Shown here: positions 25,602 to 37,745 of the stretch, one piece after another
Numbering within the stretch: the first letter of the stretch is position 1
Layout: each line of letters begins with the position of its first letter
Source of the DNA: Cercis canadensis
Taxonomy: Eukaryota; Streptophyta; Magnoliopsida; Fabales; Fabaceae
DNA length: 64,000 bases
Assembly: GCA_003255065.1 (NCBI GenBank)
Contig: QAOA01000580.1
Span: 969,112 to 1,033,111 of the forward strand
Direction: 5' to 3'
The notes under the pieces: model-generated
Told to the model about the DNA's origin: nothing
The model's database searches: none
The model's input: only the letters and a program-made list of their open reading frames with translations
Program-made: the position numbers and the translations under genes

Positions 25602-26850
25602 NTTTTTTTTTTTTTTTTTCTTCTTAATATTAACTTTCTCAATAACAAATTTCATACTCTTTCAGTCTTTCTCCACTTTTACTTGGATGGCATAGTAAGT
25701 TTAGAATTGCTCCTCACAAATCAAGTTTGAAGTAATTTTGAGGCTGCTACCTGCTAGAAGTAAATGTGGAGTGCAAATTTGTGCAGGTTTAACCTGCGGG
25801 GTTGCTGCAGCACTCATCATGGCTACCATTGCCTTTGTACTCTACAAACGCCACAGGCGCATCAAGGAAGCACAAAGACGCCTAGTCAGAGAGCGCGAAG
25901 AGATCCTAAATGCGAGTGGTGGAGGCAGAGCTGCAAAGCTTTTCACAGGCAAAGAGCTCAAGAAAGCAACAAATGACTTCTCTAGAGATCGCCTTCTTGG
26001 TGCTGGCGGCTATGGTGAAGTCTACAAAGGCATCCTTGAAGACGGCACTGTTGTAGCAGTGAAATGTGCCAAGCTTGGAAATGCCAAAGGCACTGACCAA
26101 GTCCTCAATGAGGTTCGCATTTTGTGCCAAGTCAACCACCGCAACCTTGTGGGCCTCCTTGGTTGCTGTGTGGAACTAGAGCAGCCCACATTGGTGTATG
26201 AATTCATAGAGACTGGCAATCTTCTTGATCATCTGCAGGGCTACAAGCCTAAAGGGCGCGGCCACCTTTCGTGGTTACATCGCCTTCGAATTGCACATGA
26301 CACAGCTGACGGTCTTGCTTACCTTCACTTCTTGGCTGTGCCTCCTATATACCATAGAGATGTTAAGTCTAGTAACATTCTTCTTGATGGCAAGCTCAAT
26401 GCTAAAGTTTCAGATTTTGGGTTATCTAGGTTGGCTCAAACGGATTTGAGTCATATCTCAACTTGTGCTCAGGGGACTCTTGGGTATCTTGATCCTGAAT
26501 ATTACAGGAACTACCAATTGACTGATAAGAGTGATGTTTACAGTTTCGGGGTGGTGTTGTTGGAGCTGTTGACAGCGCAGAGGGCAATTGATTTTGACAG
26601 GGCGGCAGATGATGTGAACTTGGCAGTTTATGTGCAGAGGATAGTGGAGGAAGAGAAATTGATGGATGTCATTGATCCAATGTTGAGAAATGGAGCTAAC
26701 ACCGTCGAGCTGGAGACTATGAAAGCTCTGGCATTTCTGGCATTGGGATGCTTGGAGGAACGTAGACAGAACCGGCCTTCAATGAAAGAAGTAGCAGAGG
26801 AGATCGAATATATCATTAGTATTGCCACAGCAAAGGATGCAGAGAAGTAG
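23689..26850 (+). CDS. Wall-associated receptor kinase-like protein (WAKL15/WAKL20 type)
   Basis: Three exons join in frame: 23689-24460, 24565-24627 and 25787-26850, giving 632 residues. A signal peptide (LLLFTAALLLCAGYG) is followed by a Cys-rich galacturonan-binding-type ectodomain (CPDCGNTTVPYPLS; many NxS/T sites) and a second Cys cluster to residue ~257. No EGF repeat is seen. A transmembrane helix spans about residues 280-298, then a basic stop (YKRHRRIK). The kinase domain (~335-610) has the GAGGYGEV loop (350-357), VAVK lysine (371), HRDVK (about 477-481; an RD kinase), DFG (498-500) and the DPE segment, so it looks catalytically competent. WAK-likes sense pectin or act in defence and development at the plasma membrane. 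Intron 2 holds an N gap at 25602. It faces the phytocyanin gene tail to tail. Confidence 0.93.
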
Positions 26851-27159
26851 TTTCTTTCGGTGTTGCTATTGGGAGAGTATATTAAGTCAAGTTTTGTTTA
26901 TATAGTTTCTTTTTAGGATTTCGTATGTAGTAATGAGTGATGATCTTGTTTTTGGTTTTGAAGTAGTAATTGGTGGTTATTGTGTATATTCACGTGTAAT
27001 GTATTACCTTTATATGAATGAAAAGAAGTTTTGCTTTAAAGACGATTTGCCAACACAATTTTTACATCCTTGTTCTGCTCAGCTGAAACATGAGATAATT
27101 CATGTTTTAAAATGACATTGATTCCATTCATTTCATTTTAAGTCTTCATATAACTGGTG
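26851..27159. other. Tail-to-tail spacer, WAK-like and phytocyanin
   Basis: About 310 bp shared by the two 3' ends of convergent genes. It is AT-rich. No further feature is seen. Confidence 0.5.
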
Positions 27160-28084
27160 CTATTGGTTTGGTTGCCTTGGAGCTGGCTTAAGTTTCAATA
27201 TACTATGATAACAATGCCACAGCAGAGCTGCAGGAGATGGTGGTAGAGTTGGAGGCAGTGCCCCTGCATCACCTTGTACGGTAATCACAAGCTTCTGGCC
27301 AGCGTTGCAGTGGCCGGCAACACCACATATGTACCATTTTCTGCCAGGAGTTGCCAACACAATGATATCACTTCCACTACTCAATGCTTCGCTTTGTGGA
27401 GGAACAGCACAATTTTGGAATTGTGTTCCGTTCACTTTGAACACATTGTGTTCTCCAAAGTCATAGTTGAATACTACAAAATTCAACTTGGGAAGATAAG
27501 AAAAACACAAGCTAACCTCTTTAAACATTTTTAATGTAAATATTGCCAATTGCATAACTCTTAAATGCCCAACCATGTCCAACTGATCCTGTGACTGCTT
27601 TGCTTTTGAGTTTAAAAGAAAAAAGTTTAAGGGAACCCATTTGTTTTCTTAATATTGTCAGCAAATTCATGTCTTTAAACATTGTGTAATTAACATTACT
27701 CTTGCTAATCAAAATCAATCATGAATAAAATAGAAGGCATCGACACAAGGTGGAGAGAATAGTTTTGTTTAATTTTACAATCACTTTTTTAGAGACTCAT
27801 AATCAGTATATTTTATAAAAAAAACTAACCACATATCATTCTTCACATGTACTGTAATTCTTCACTATCTCATATATGAATAATGTAGCAAATGCAAACT
27901 ATGATTTGATGAGCTTACCTAGTGTGTCTCCAGCTCGGAAGGTCTTGTCTGCAGCCTAAGCTTGGTAATCAAACCCAACTATCCATCCTTGTTCATCCCC
28001 AACTATGAACTTCTTTGCCATAGCAATGGTTGGGAGCAAGATGGTGGCAATGACCCCAAGCATGCCAAAACGGGAAACAGCCAT
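27160..28084 (-). pseudogene. Phytocyanin (stellacyanin/mavicyanin-like blue copper protein) with premature stop
   Basis: Two reverse-strand exons, 28084-27919 and 27473-27160, join through a GT-AG intron into 159 codons. A signal peptide (GVIATILLPTIAMA) precedes the plastocyanin-like domain: KKFIVGDEQGWIVGFDYQA, then FNYDFGEHNVFKVNG and TPGRKWYICGVAGHC. Copper ligands are visible: His in GEHN, Cys in YICG, His in GHC and a Gln at the axial position, which marks the stellacyanin-type class. Codon 43 (27956-27958) is TAG where relatives have Trp (YQAW). All other codons, both splice sites and the promoter look intact. It is either a recent pseudogene or a sequencing error. The family acts at the cell surface in electron transfer or wall processes. 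Confidence 0.75.
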
Positions 28085-28155
28085 ATTAGACAATTCACTT
28101 TCTTTCTGTAATCCTCTATGTTATGTTTCATGGCAATCATAGAATGAAATTAACA

Positions 28156-28163
28156 TATTTATA
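28156..28163 (-). promoter_or_regulatory. TATA box of the phytocyanin gene
   Basis: Reads TATAAATA on the reverse strand, 72 bp upstream of the start codon at 28084. This is a standard distance for a plant promoter. Confidence 0.6.
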
Positions 28164-29580
28164 GTGCTTTGGTGAAGAGGAGTGCAAGAAAAGAGCTCCT
28201 ATATTTTGTGTTCGAGACACAAGACGGCTTAGGACAAAGACAACATTCTATGAGGTTTCGACTGAAACCATATAAACGGCCGGTCGTTTATGTCACCCTC
28301 TTCTTCACATTGGGTTGGGCTTTTCATCTTGTTTAGGCCCGTAGCAGGCCCAATAGGGGAGTGTGGCTAGTGGTTACCGCCTATGATTACATATCCAACT
28401 CATTTTTTCATATAGTTCAAGCCCAAACAAAAACTCATTTTTCATGGATTACTAATTTGTGCACAATCTTCTATCCACAGTTCTATAAAAATTATAGAGA
28501 TAACTTCACCTAATTTTTCGTCTACAGAGCTCAAAAATTGTGGATCTTTCTTTTAATTGGAAGTAGTATGAAAGTTTTGACATAACAAACACTTTCTAGA
28601 TAGTACGTCACAATTTTAATGTAAAAGTATAACAAACTTCTACAAGTTACTAATAAAACTCTTTTGAGATTTTAGAAATTTGTTGGTAAGATATTTCACG
28701 TGAACTTTACCTTTACGTAAACATTATCTTTAATTTTGGCACAGTTTAAATGGTTTTGAAATTTCTCGAAAACAAAAGAAAAAACTTAAATTTTGAGTAA
28801 TAATAATTAAAAAAAAAAAAAAGAATAGAGCTTTAAACCTCATTTATGGTCGGTTCAATAAAATAGGCACTGAAGTTGCTCTAGTTGTTTCAATTCATAG
28901 GCATATACTATCATATGGTTTCCTATCTACTTCATCCATTGTCTGTAATAACGTTTTTACTGAAACATAACAATTAGGAATTATTCCATGAAAGCGATGT
29001 TAGGCCTAGCTGTCTTTTTTAATTCTCTCCTGGAATATCTGGAAGCAAATTGGAATTTTTTTCACTGTGGAAGGTGCTTTTGGCTCCATATTGCTGCCAA
29101 CTTTCCAACTCCACATTCAACAGCTTCAAAAAGGCAGTCTTAGACCATTAATTGGGCTTTCCTTTTCATATTATCAATTGTGATGTGATGTAACTTAACA
29201 AAATTGCGATCGCAATTTACAATTGATGATCAATGATCAACACACAAATTATAATGGGGCTATGAATTTTCAAATTAATTTACATGACTCTTATTGCTCC
29301 AGCTACCTCCACTTTCTGTGTTCAATTTTTATTCATGAGTTCACGCTAGTCAATAGTGGTCTCTTAAATATAATCAAGTGGATGGGATAATAAATATCAA
29401 AAATGATTTTGTGTTGGACTTAGAGTGTGAATGGGTCATTTTTTATTAGTATATTATATTATATTTTACAATCTCCAACATCATATTTAAACAACATATA
29501 AGTTTATTATAAACAGTCCTTTTTTAATAAGTAATATGTGTTACTGTAAATTTTTATTGAGACTTATGATATATCCTGAC

Positions 29581-29937
29581 TTTAGAATTGAGTAATTTTC
29601 TATCACCTTAAACTTTTGATTACAAAAAAAAATATTTAAGAAACATGTACATCCTTAACACCCAATCCTTTCCAAATACGACATGGTTTTATATTCTTGG
29701 GAGAATTTAACATTAGCAAGCAAAAATATTTTATAATGTAGGAGGTGCATTTACATNCTTGATTTAGAATTGAGTAATTTTCTATCACCTTAAACTTTTG
29801 ATTACAAAAAAAATATTTAAGAAACATGTACATCCTTAACACCCAATCCTTTCCAAATACGACATGGTTTTATATTCTTGGGAGAATTTAACATTAGCAA
29901 GCAAAAATATTTTATAATGTAGGAGGTGCATTTACAT
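29581..29937. repeat. Direct duplication around the N gap at 29757
   Basis: Positions 29581-29756 recur at 29763-29937 with a single A-run difference. The N lies exactly at the end of the first copy. This matches two contig ends that overlap but were not merged, so one copy is probably artificial. Confidence 0.85.
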
Positions 29938-30626
29938 CAAGCAATTGCACTGTCCATTTTTGCCAAAACCAAAAGATGCCGCAGTGTACTCTTCAATTCA
30001 TTGCTGGCACTTTGGCTAAGTAACGTTATTAGTGATTAATGGGAAGAAATGCCACCAGCTACCACATGAATTGGATTGACTTGTGTGCTGTATAATCAAG
30101 CTCAAAGCATATTTTAATAATAATAATTGACAGCTTAAAATATTATATACACACGTCTCAGTTAATTAGTAGCTCAAAAAAAAAAAAGAAATTTGAGATT
30201 AAAGATTCCAAGTTCAAAACTTTACTAATTACTAGTAGTTTTTTTTTTATATATAAATGAATAATTAATATTATACATATGTTATTTATATGTATGACAT
30301 CATTGTTGATTGTTACGTCTCGGATATGAAATTCTTATTTAAATTATCACTCACCGAACTATTTAAACTGAGTATAGATAACTCTTTTTTCGTTATTAAT
30401 CAAATATCCACGGAAAACACAAAGCAAGTGGCCTATACAAGTACAAAGGATGAATACGTCAAAATAAGATATAAGTATTCTCCTCAATATATTACATTTA
30501 AAGGATAAAAGAAATTTATGCCTCAAATTATCTATCCACACGATGTCACAATTAAAACAGGCAATGATTATTGTAGATACTTGGTTAATTATCCCAAGAG
30601 ATAGTTGTCTAATTAAAAACAATGTG

Positions 30627-31022
30627 AGCCTACCCCCATCTTAGAGGGGGTAGCGTTACTCTCCCCTTCAGTTGGATGGTTTGGGTGAGACCCACCTAGT
30701 AATTTTAGTGTCATTGCAAATATTTCAAAAAATTGAGTCATCCAATATGTGTCAAAATACATAGTTCCTTATAAAATGCAAGAACGATATAATATAGGAA
30801 AACGTGTCAGAAAATAATTTGTTCAGTTTACTTTTTGACATATCTTTTTTATATCATACATTTCTTACATTTTATAAATAATTGTGTATTCTGACACATA
30901 TTAAGTGACTCAATTTTTTGAGATTTTTACAATAACACTAAAATCACAATATAAGTCTCACTTAATTGAAGATGAGAGTAGTACTATCCCCATCTAAAAG
31001 GGAGTTACATAGCTCTCACCTA
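30627..31022. mobile_element. MITE-like inverted repeat, family 2, copy 1
   Basis: The left half (TAGTAATTTTAGTGTCATTG, CAAAAAATTGAGTCA) is the reverse complement of the right half (TGACTCAATTTTTTGAG, CAATAACACTAAAATCACA) with scattered differences, giving arms of about 190 bp. The outermost parts (CCCCATCTTAGAGGGGG versus CCCCATCTAAAAGGGA) also pair. No coding capacity. Such a foldback structure is typical of MITEs. Exact ends and target duplication are not resolved. Confidence 0.65.
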
Positions 31023-31190
31023 AAAAAAAATTATAATTATATATAGGACAAAAAGCACACTCCCACTTTGCTCTTGTAAACCTAACTTAATAATCTTCCT
31101 TTAGCAATCAGACTTCGGAAGAACCTGATTAAGTTCCTCATACCATCTAGAGACCACTTTTTGTCCGTACAAACTACAAACCTTCCATGA

Positions 31191-31484
31191 GGAGCTTGAT
31201 TTTCATATCATAACTATAAAATAAGATAAGTATCATTGCCATTCAGAAACACACATGCTCAAGTTTTCCCTCCAACTCCAAGAAAAATGATGAGAAATGA
31301 TGATGTCCTAGAAACTTCTTCCATTTTTTTAATTATNAGGATCTTGATTTTCATATCATAACTATAAAATAAGATAAGTATCATTGCCATTCAGAAACAC
31401 ACATGCTCAAGTTTTCCCTCCAACTCCAAGAAAAATGATGAGAAATGATGATGTCCTAGAAACTTCTTCCATTTTTTTAATTAT
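31191..31484. repeat. Direct duplication around the N gap at 31337
   Basis: Positions 31191-31336 recur at 31339-31484 almost without change, with the N at the junction. It is the same assembly signature as at 29757. Confidence 0.85.
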
Positions 31485-32254
31485 AATTTATACCCAAGTA
31501 ATCTTAAACATGAATTATACTAATTGCAATTTTCGTTCTCCAAATTGGCATGTTATGAATACAATTGAAAAAGGGTTTTGATGCAAATCTATGTTAAAAG
31601 CAACTACAATGATATTTGAGTGATGAACACATTGAAAGCTATAATGTTGCATTTTCTGTTGCCAAGTACACGAGGAGGGGATTGAGAAAAAGCCTTAAAT
31701 ACAATATTGATTACCATTACTTTATATAACTCATTATTCTCAAGTAAACCATGATTATCAGACAGAGAGTAAACTTTTTTTGGCCCTTAATTAAAGATGT
31801 ACTCAGACTGGGAAAGGGTCGAAAGGCATCTTTAGAGTTCAGAAAGGTTGCTGATTGGCAATCACCATAATTAACAATCAAAATAAGGATTTTTAAATAA
31901 TAAAAGTGTAAGCCGCCCAATGTCTCAACTCAAAAGAGCAAGATGACCAAATCTATGACTTGTTACTTCGTCAAAGGGCACACACAAAATGTCAACGCGT
32001 ATAGTTAGGTTTTTTTTACATGAAATCCTCCATCTGAGGCTTTGACTGCAATTTAAAGAAAACATAAAGGAATTTGAGCACCATTTTATTTACACCAAAG
32101 CCTTGAATATTCCAAAATCCTGATACTCCACTGATTTTATTTATTGCACTGGTTAAAAAATCAAACGCAACTTTCTTTTCTTTTTTTCATGTGAATTTCT
32201 GATCATTAATTTGTTGGTTCCGTAATGATCTTCATACTCTTTTAAGCTCTAAGG

Positions 32255-32255
<1 letters not shown>

Positions 32256-32286
<31 letters not shown>
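32256..32286. repeat. (TA)n microsatellite
   Basis: An uninterrupted TA dinucleotide run of about 31 bases. Confidence 0.9.
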
Positions 32287-32289
<3 letters not shown>

Positions 32290-32472
32290 TGAAGGGGATG
32301 GGTGTGAGAGAATATGACATTAGCTGGAATCTACATGGTGTGTACTTGATACTTCGATGTCATGGATGCTACCTTTTTTGGATCTTCTAGTTAAAGCAAA
32401 ATATGTTAGAAGGTGAAGTGTTAAGATATCCTTTCTTTAGACGAGTCACATTACATCATTCTTTTATTTAAT

Positions 32473-32762
32473 TTTGGTGGCATTCATTTCTTAATTTTGT
32501 ATTTGTTGTAAAGATCTTAAAAAATTAATTTACATAATGTGTGTTAAAATAATTTATTCCATGTAAAATATAGAAAAAATGTCAAGAAAAAATATTAAAA
32601 AATAATGCAAAATAATAACTTTATTGATCTAATTAAACTTAAATTTTAATCCACATTATTATATGACTTAATTTTTTAAGATATTTACAATAACACTAAA
32701 TTTAAAAAATAAATCCTACCAAAACTCCTAACAAGGGATGATATAACACTATTCCTCTAAAA
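32473..32762. mobile_element. MITE-like repeat, family 2, copy 2 (diverged)
   Basis: The right arm contains GACTTAATTTTTTAAGAT followed by ACAATAACACTAAATTTA, and the left arm carries the loosely complementary counterpart. Wording and order match the element at 30627-31022, but divergence is greater. Boundaries are approximate. Confidence 0.45.
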
Positions 32763-33365
32763 AAAAGTAACTCAGCAAACACCATATTATAATTTGTATT
32801 TACCAAAAATAAAGGAGCAAAAACACAAAAGAACAAAGTATCCAAATAGAATATGCCTCTTTGACAAGAACCCACCATTAAGGTGGGGAAATTACAGGTA
32901 AATTATTGTCTCATATCATATGGTATGTTTGTCATGATTTCCTTTTTCTTTTATTTAGTTATTAGTAATTACTAATTAGATTAAATTATCATCAGTAACA
33001 ATTATTCTCTAATGATAATTTTGTTTTGTGCATCTCTTCATGTTTACCCTATAAATTGTTAAAAAAAGAAAAGGAATTTGAACATGGTAAAACCAGCATA
33101 ATTGGATAATTAACTTAACTAGCATCATCATACTCAAATTCGGGGCTATCCGGTTGCTAAATGTAAGGTACAAGTACAACACCAAGATGTCAAATTCCGA
33201 AAGTAGTAGGAAGCATCACTGACGCTCATCCAAACAAAGCCTTACCTTCAGCACACGTGAAAGCGCTTCCTTCACTCCCACGTACGCCCACAAACAAACT
33301 TTATTTAATTTATTTATTCAAATCCGCAAAAAAAAATAAAAAAGACTGCGTTAGTTATTGGCGCG

Positions 33366-33374
33366 TATATATAG
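33366..33374 (+). promoter_or_regulatory. TATA box of the GDP-mannose pyrophosphorylase gene
   Basis: TATATATAG preceded by GGCGCG. A non-coding leader of about 165 bp would follow up to the donor at 33564. Confidence 0.55.
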
Positions 33375-33563
33375 ATGACACGGAGTCATCTCCTTCGTCC
33401 AACGCCATCAGAACAACGCAGACCCCTGACGACCAAACCGTTGGGGGTGTTAGAACTTAGAACCAGCGCAAAACACCGCGTCGACTCGGTCTAGATTGGG
33501 GTTTAAGCGCGACGCGACTCACTTTGGGTTTTGAATTCGATTCAGCGAGAGATCTAATCTAAG

Positions 33564-35907
33564 GTAATTGTAAATTGTAATTGTTTATTCAGAAGGATCC
33601 GCTGGTTCAATCGGTGCTTTTTGGATGATTCCGTGTTTTGTATGTTTTGTCTTTGTTGTAGGATTGAGGTGAATCTGACAATGTGCTTGCCGATAGTGTG
33701 AATGTATGAATACAATTTGTTTGCTTCTATTGAATTAATTGCTACTGTGTTTCTTGTTTCCGGAATTTCGGTGATTTAATCACAGTGGTTATGTTAAAGT
33801 TTTGTTTTTCTCTAGGTGCTTGAATTGGGGTCTGATTTATTTTTTCAGTAAATAGCTCGGAAGAAGTCAGATCTGGTTCTGCTGTTATTCCTCTCTCTCT
33901 TTTTCTTTTTGTTACTTATCTATTGAGTAATGGCACTTCCATTTTCCAGGATTTGGTGCCTCTTCTTAAACTTTTACAAACCCAATCTGTAAGATTAGTT
34001 TTAGACTTTAGTATTAAATATTGAGTTCACATAAATTTTGTACGCATTTGCGTTACTTGTCCTGTTCTTGTATTGAACAAAATTTTGGCTGGGTATGTAT
34101 GAATGGTATTGCTGTTTAAGCATATGGAGGTTGGACTTACCATATTAAACATTTTGAAAATTTCCTGCTTATAATTAGAGGTTCATGGAAATTTGGTGTT
34201 GAAGATCATCTGGAAAGAAGATTGAATTTTATTGATTGAGTTTTACTCAGATCTTGTATGTTAGGTACTCGCCAATAATAGTATTACTGCTATCTATCTA
34301 TACTGGAGACCAGATTCAACTTCTCCCACCAGCCTAATCATGAGAAAAGCAAATGCTTTATTTACACTCATACTGAAAAGGTCACAAAGCAGAATTCCAG
34401 TGTCCAACATATCTCTTTTTCTTCCCTCTTCACGTCCCACCAATATTCATATATTATTTTCAATTCCAATTGCATATGAAATAAATCCTTTTGCAGTATT
34501 CACTTTAGAATTTACTTCTTTTGGTCGTCTTTACTTTTGGTAAGCTTCTTTATTAGATGACTTGCTTCCCACTTCCTTCAGATATACTTGAATTAGAACT
34601 AGTGAACAAAAGTTCTACTTGTTATACATTTATTTATAAAATTAGAATGTGTGTCTCATGATCTAAATCAAAATTGGATATCTAATAATTGTAGGACTTT
34701 TCTTAATTGTTGTATCAACAGCCTAGTAATTATACTTTCTTCCAGTAAAATAACCAAAGGGAGAAAAATAATTAAATTGATGAGCCTTTAGCTCTCGATT
34801 CAAAAATATTGATGAAACTTTAATTGGAAAAATACAAGAGTTTCTGAAGATTTTGTTCAATGCACAAACAGTATAAGTAAAGTAAATGTGTATAAAATTT
34901 ATGTAAACTCTATGTTTAATACTGAAGTCTAATACTATAAATTAGAATGTGCAGGACCAAGAAGCATTTATTTTCCCAAACTGGATTTAGATGAATGAAT
35001 GAGTTAGTACAAGGATTCCCCAGTTGTTCTCCCTTGTATATTTTTGGACATAAGTTTTTTCTGGAATTCATCCCAGAAAACGAAGACTTTAAGACCATGG
35101 TGATGCCATTTTTTTGTTTGATGTATATCAAGTTTTTATTCTGTCATCTTCCATCTATTTTTAGTTCAAGATTTGTTTTAGAGTGTAGGCAAAAACCAAG
35201 ACACATTTAATTGCACCAATGTTCAGAATTTCGGTTCAGGTTCTTATTTCTTTGGAAAATAACCAGCTAAGAATCTTTCTCTAGAGGTGTGTGGATTTAC
35301 AGATGCTGAAACTAAGCAATATACTGGACTTCTGAAGTCTTCTTCAATTGAAAGAAGAAAGCAGTCATAAATTTTGCGGTATACCAAATATTTACTACGT
35401 AGCTTGATTTTACTTTTACTTTAGATGTAGTATCATTATGGTGGAAACTACCGCAGAAATTAATCATTTTGTCCTTTCCCATATAAACTTTTCCATATGG
35501 TATAGCTGGATTTTGTCTTTGTTTCTAAATCCAGCTAAACCTTTTACATGGCTTTCACTTTCCTTTATGGCTTTATGATTCTTGTAATGACATGTACTTT
35601 TGGTTGCGTATCTTTTGCTGAGCATTAAATTTTGGAGCTTATGTTTAAAGCTTCTTTGACAGACTGGTTTTTCCTGTGATTCTTGGCTTTAACTGCATCT
35701 GTGTCATACTCACCATAACACCCGTCAGCTTAGGTTCAATTTTGTTGCCAGATGTTTTAGTTTTACAAATGTCAATGAATGAGTTCCTTAGGAGTTCTTC
35801 TTTCTTTTCCTGGCATTGCTATTTATAGGAGGGTGGATTCTATCTGCTCATAGAGTGCATTGTCTGTTAGCCTTTCTTGATCTGCTTCTAATATTATAGT
35901 TTTCCAG
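33564..35907 (+). other. Leader intron in the 5' UTR of the GDP-mannose pyrophosphorylase gene
   Basis: A donor, CTAAG followed by GTAATTG, at 33564 and an acceptor, TTTTCCAG, ending at 35907 bracket about 2.3 kb of T-rich intron-like sequence. The ATG lies 21 bases into the next exon. Long leader introns in plant housekeeping genes often raise expression. The intron is inferred from splice signals and spacing, without transcript evidence. Confidence 0.6.
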
Positions 35908-35928
35908 AAAAGCAAGGGGCATATCACA

Positions 35929-37745
35929 ATGAAGGCACTCATTCTGGTTGGAGGGTTTGGAACACGTTTGAGGCCGTTGACACTCAGTGTCCCTAAGCCT
36001 CTTGTTGATTTTGCTAACAAACCCATGATCCTGCATCAGGTAAATCTTTGTTAAGCCTGTCTTGTAGAACTCATATATCTTTTATGCTATGATAATCAAT
36101 GGGAGATATGCTTGTTATTGAATGCCTTCTCAATGCAATACCTGATGTATATTCTTCTAGATACCATGAATCTGCCTCATTTTTGGATAAGAAGGACATC
36201 TGTGACTTGTATGTTGGACATTTATTATTAGAAAAGGTTACTTGTTTTATTTTTGTTATTTGTTCCAGAAGCCCATTGTTAAGAATGATTAAATATGATG
36301 GATTGAATCAGTTCTGCCATATTATTATGTCAAAGTCCAGAATCTCTGAACTTGAAACAATTAAGACTACTTTCAATTATTCTCTTCACCCCTTCTCTCA
36401 TAATCTTTTCCTTTTGCCCCATTTTCTCTAGAAGAGGACAAATGTAGAGACTGAAAACAATTATGATTGCTTTCAATTGATTATTTTTCCCCATTTTCTC
36501 GTGTTAATACTGTTTAGTGGACTTTGTACCAATTTACCTTTTATTTGTACTATTTTTTTTTTTTTCAGATAGAGGCCCTTAAGTCTATTGGAGTAAGTGA
36601 AGTGGTATTAGCTATCAATTACCAACCAGAGGTAAGGATCACCCCTCTCTGTAAGATATCACTTATTCCATGTTTAAAAGAGATTTATGTGGTTAAAGTT
36701 TAGTTATTTGACTATGCTAATACTCCCTACTGCAGGTAATGTTGAATTTCTTGAAGGAATTTGAGGCAAAGCTTGGCATTAAGATCACCTGTTCCCAAGA
36801 AACTGAACCACTAGGGACTGCAGGTCCCCTGGCACTTGCGAGGGACAAGCTGCTAGATGACTCTGGAGAGCCATTTTTTGTTCTTAACAGTGATGTTATC
36901 AGTGAGTACCCGCTTAAAGAAATGATTAAATTCCATAAAACACATGGAGGAGAGGCTTCCTTAATGGTGACAAAGGTAACAACAAAATTTATATAAATAT
37001 AACATTCTCCTGCACACTGAGACATTTGGTACAAGTAAGAAAATTAGATACCAATTTTCATCTAATTGTGTAGGTCGATGAACCATCAAAATATGGTGTG
37101 GTTGTTATGGAAGAGAAGACAGGGTTGGTTGAGAAATTTGTAGAAAAACCAAAGTTGTTTGTTGGTAACAAAATCAATGCTGGAATCTACCTCTTGAATC
37201 CCTCAGTTTTAGATCGAATTGAACTGAAGCCCACATCTATTGAGAAGGAGATCTTTCCAAAGATTGCAGCAGAGAAAAAGCTATATGCAATGGTCCTGCC
37301 AGGATTTTGGATGGACATTGGACAACCAAGGGATTATATTACAGGCCTGAGACTCTATCTAGACTCACTGAAGAAAAGATCTTCTTCGAAGTTGGCCAGT
37401 GGGCCTAACATTGTGGGGAATGTAATTGTGGATGAGGCTGCCAAAATTGGTGAGGGATGTCTCATTGGACCTGATGTTGCAATTGGCCCTGGTTGCGTTG
37501 TTGAGGCAGGAGTTAGGCTCTCGCGCTGCACTGTGATGCGAGGAGTCCGGATTAAGAAACATGCTTGCATATCCAGCAGTATCATTGGCTGGCATTCGAC
37601 TGTCGGGCAATGGGCTCGTGTGGAGAACATGACCATTCTGGGAGAAGATGTCCACGTGTGTGATGAAATTTACAGCAATGGTGGCGTGGTTTTGCCCCAC
37701 AAGGAGATCAAGTCAAGCATTTTGAAGCCAGAGATAGTCATGTGA
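35929..37745 (+). CDS. CYT1/VTC1-like: Mannose-1-phosphate guanylyltransferase (GDP-mannose pyrophosphorylase)
   Basis: Four coding exons join in frame: 35929-36039, 36569-36631, 36736-36975 and 37074-37745, giving 361 residues, exactly the length of the Arabidopsis enzyme. The N-terminal nucleotidyltransferase domain shows the [11 protein letters not shown] loop (residues 9-19), [13 protein letters not shown], the FFVLNSDV metal-site segment and [18 protein letters not shown] closes this domain. The C-terminal part (from about residue 255) is a left-handed beta-helix of hexapeptide repeats ([20 protein letters not shown]). The enzyme makes GDP-mannose from mannose-1-phosphate and GTP in the cytosol, feeding ascorbate synthesis, N-glycosylation and wall mannans. 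All key motifs are intact. A leader intron precedes the start codon. Confidence 0.96.

Larger units (their letters stand above)
28164..33365. other. Gene-free AT-rich stretch with MITEs and assembly duplications
   Basis: More than 5 kb without a recognisable gene. It holds two duplications around N gaps, two MITE-like inverted repeats and a TA microsatellite (separate entries). Short open frames are AT-rich and not protein-like. The last few hundred bases are the upstream region of the GDP-mannose pyrophosphorylase gene. Confidence 0.55.

Noticed and set aside
33257..33460. Open frame of 67 codons before the GMPP gene
   Set aside because: It overlaps the TATA box and leader and has no homologue-like pattern.
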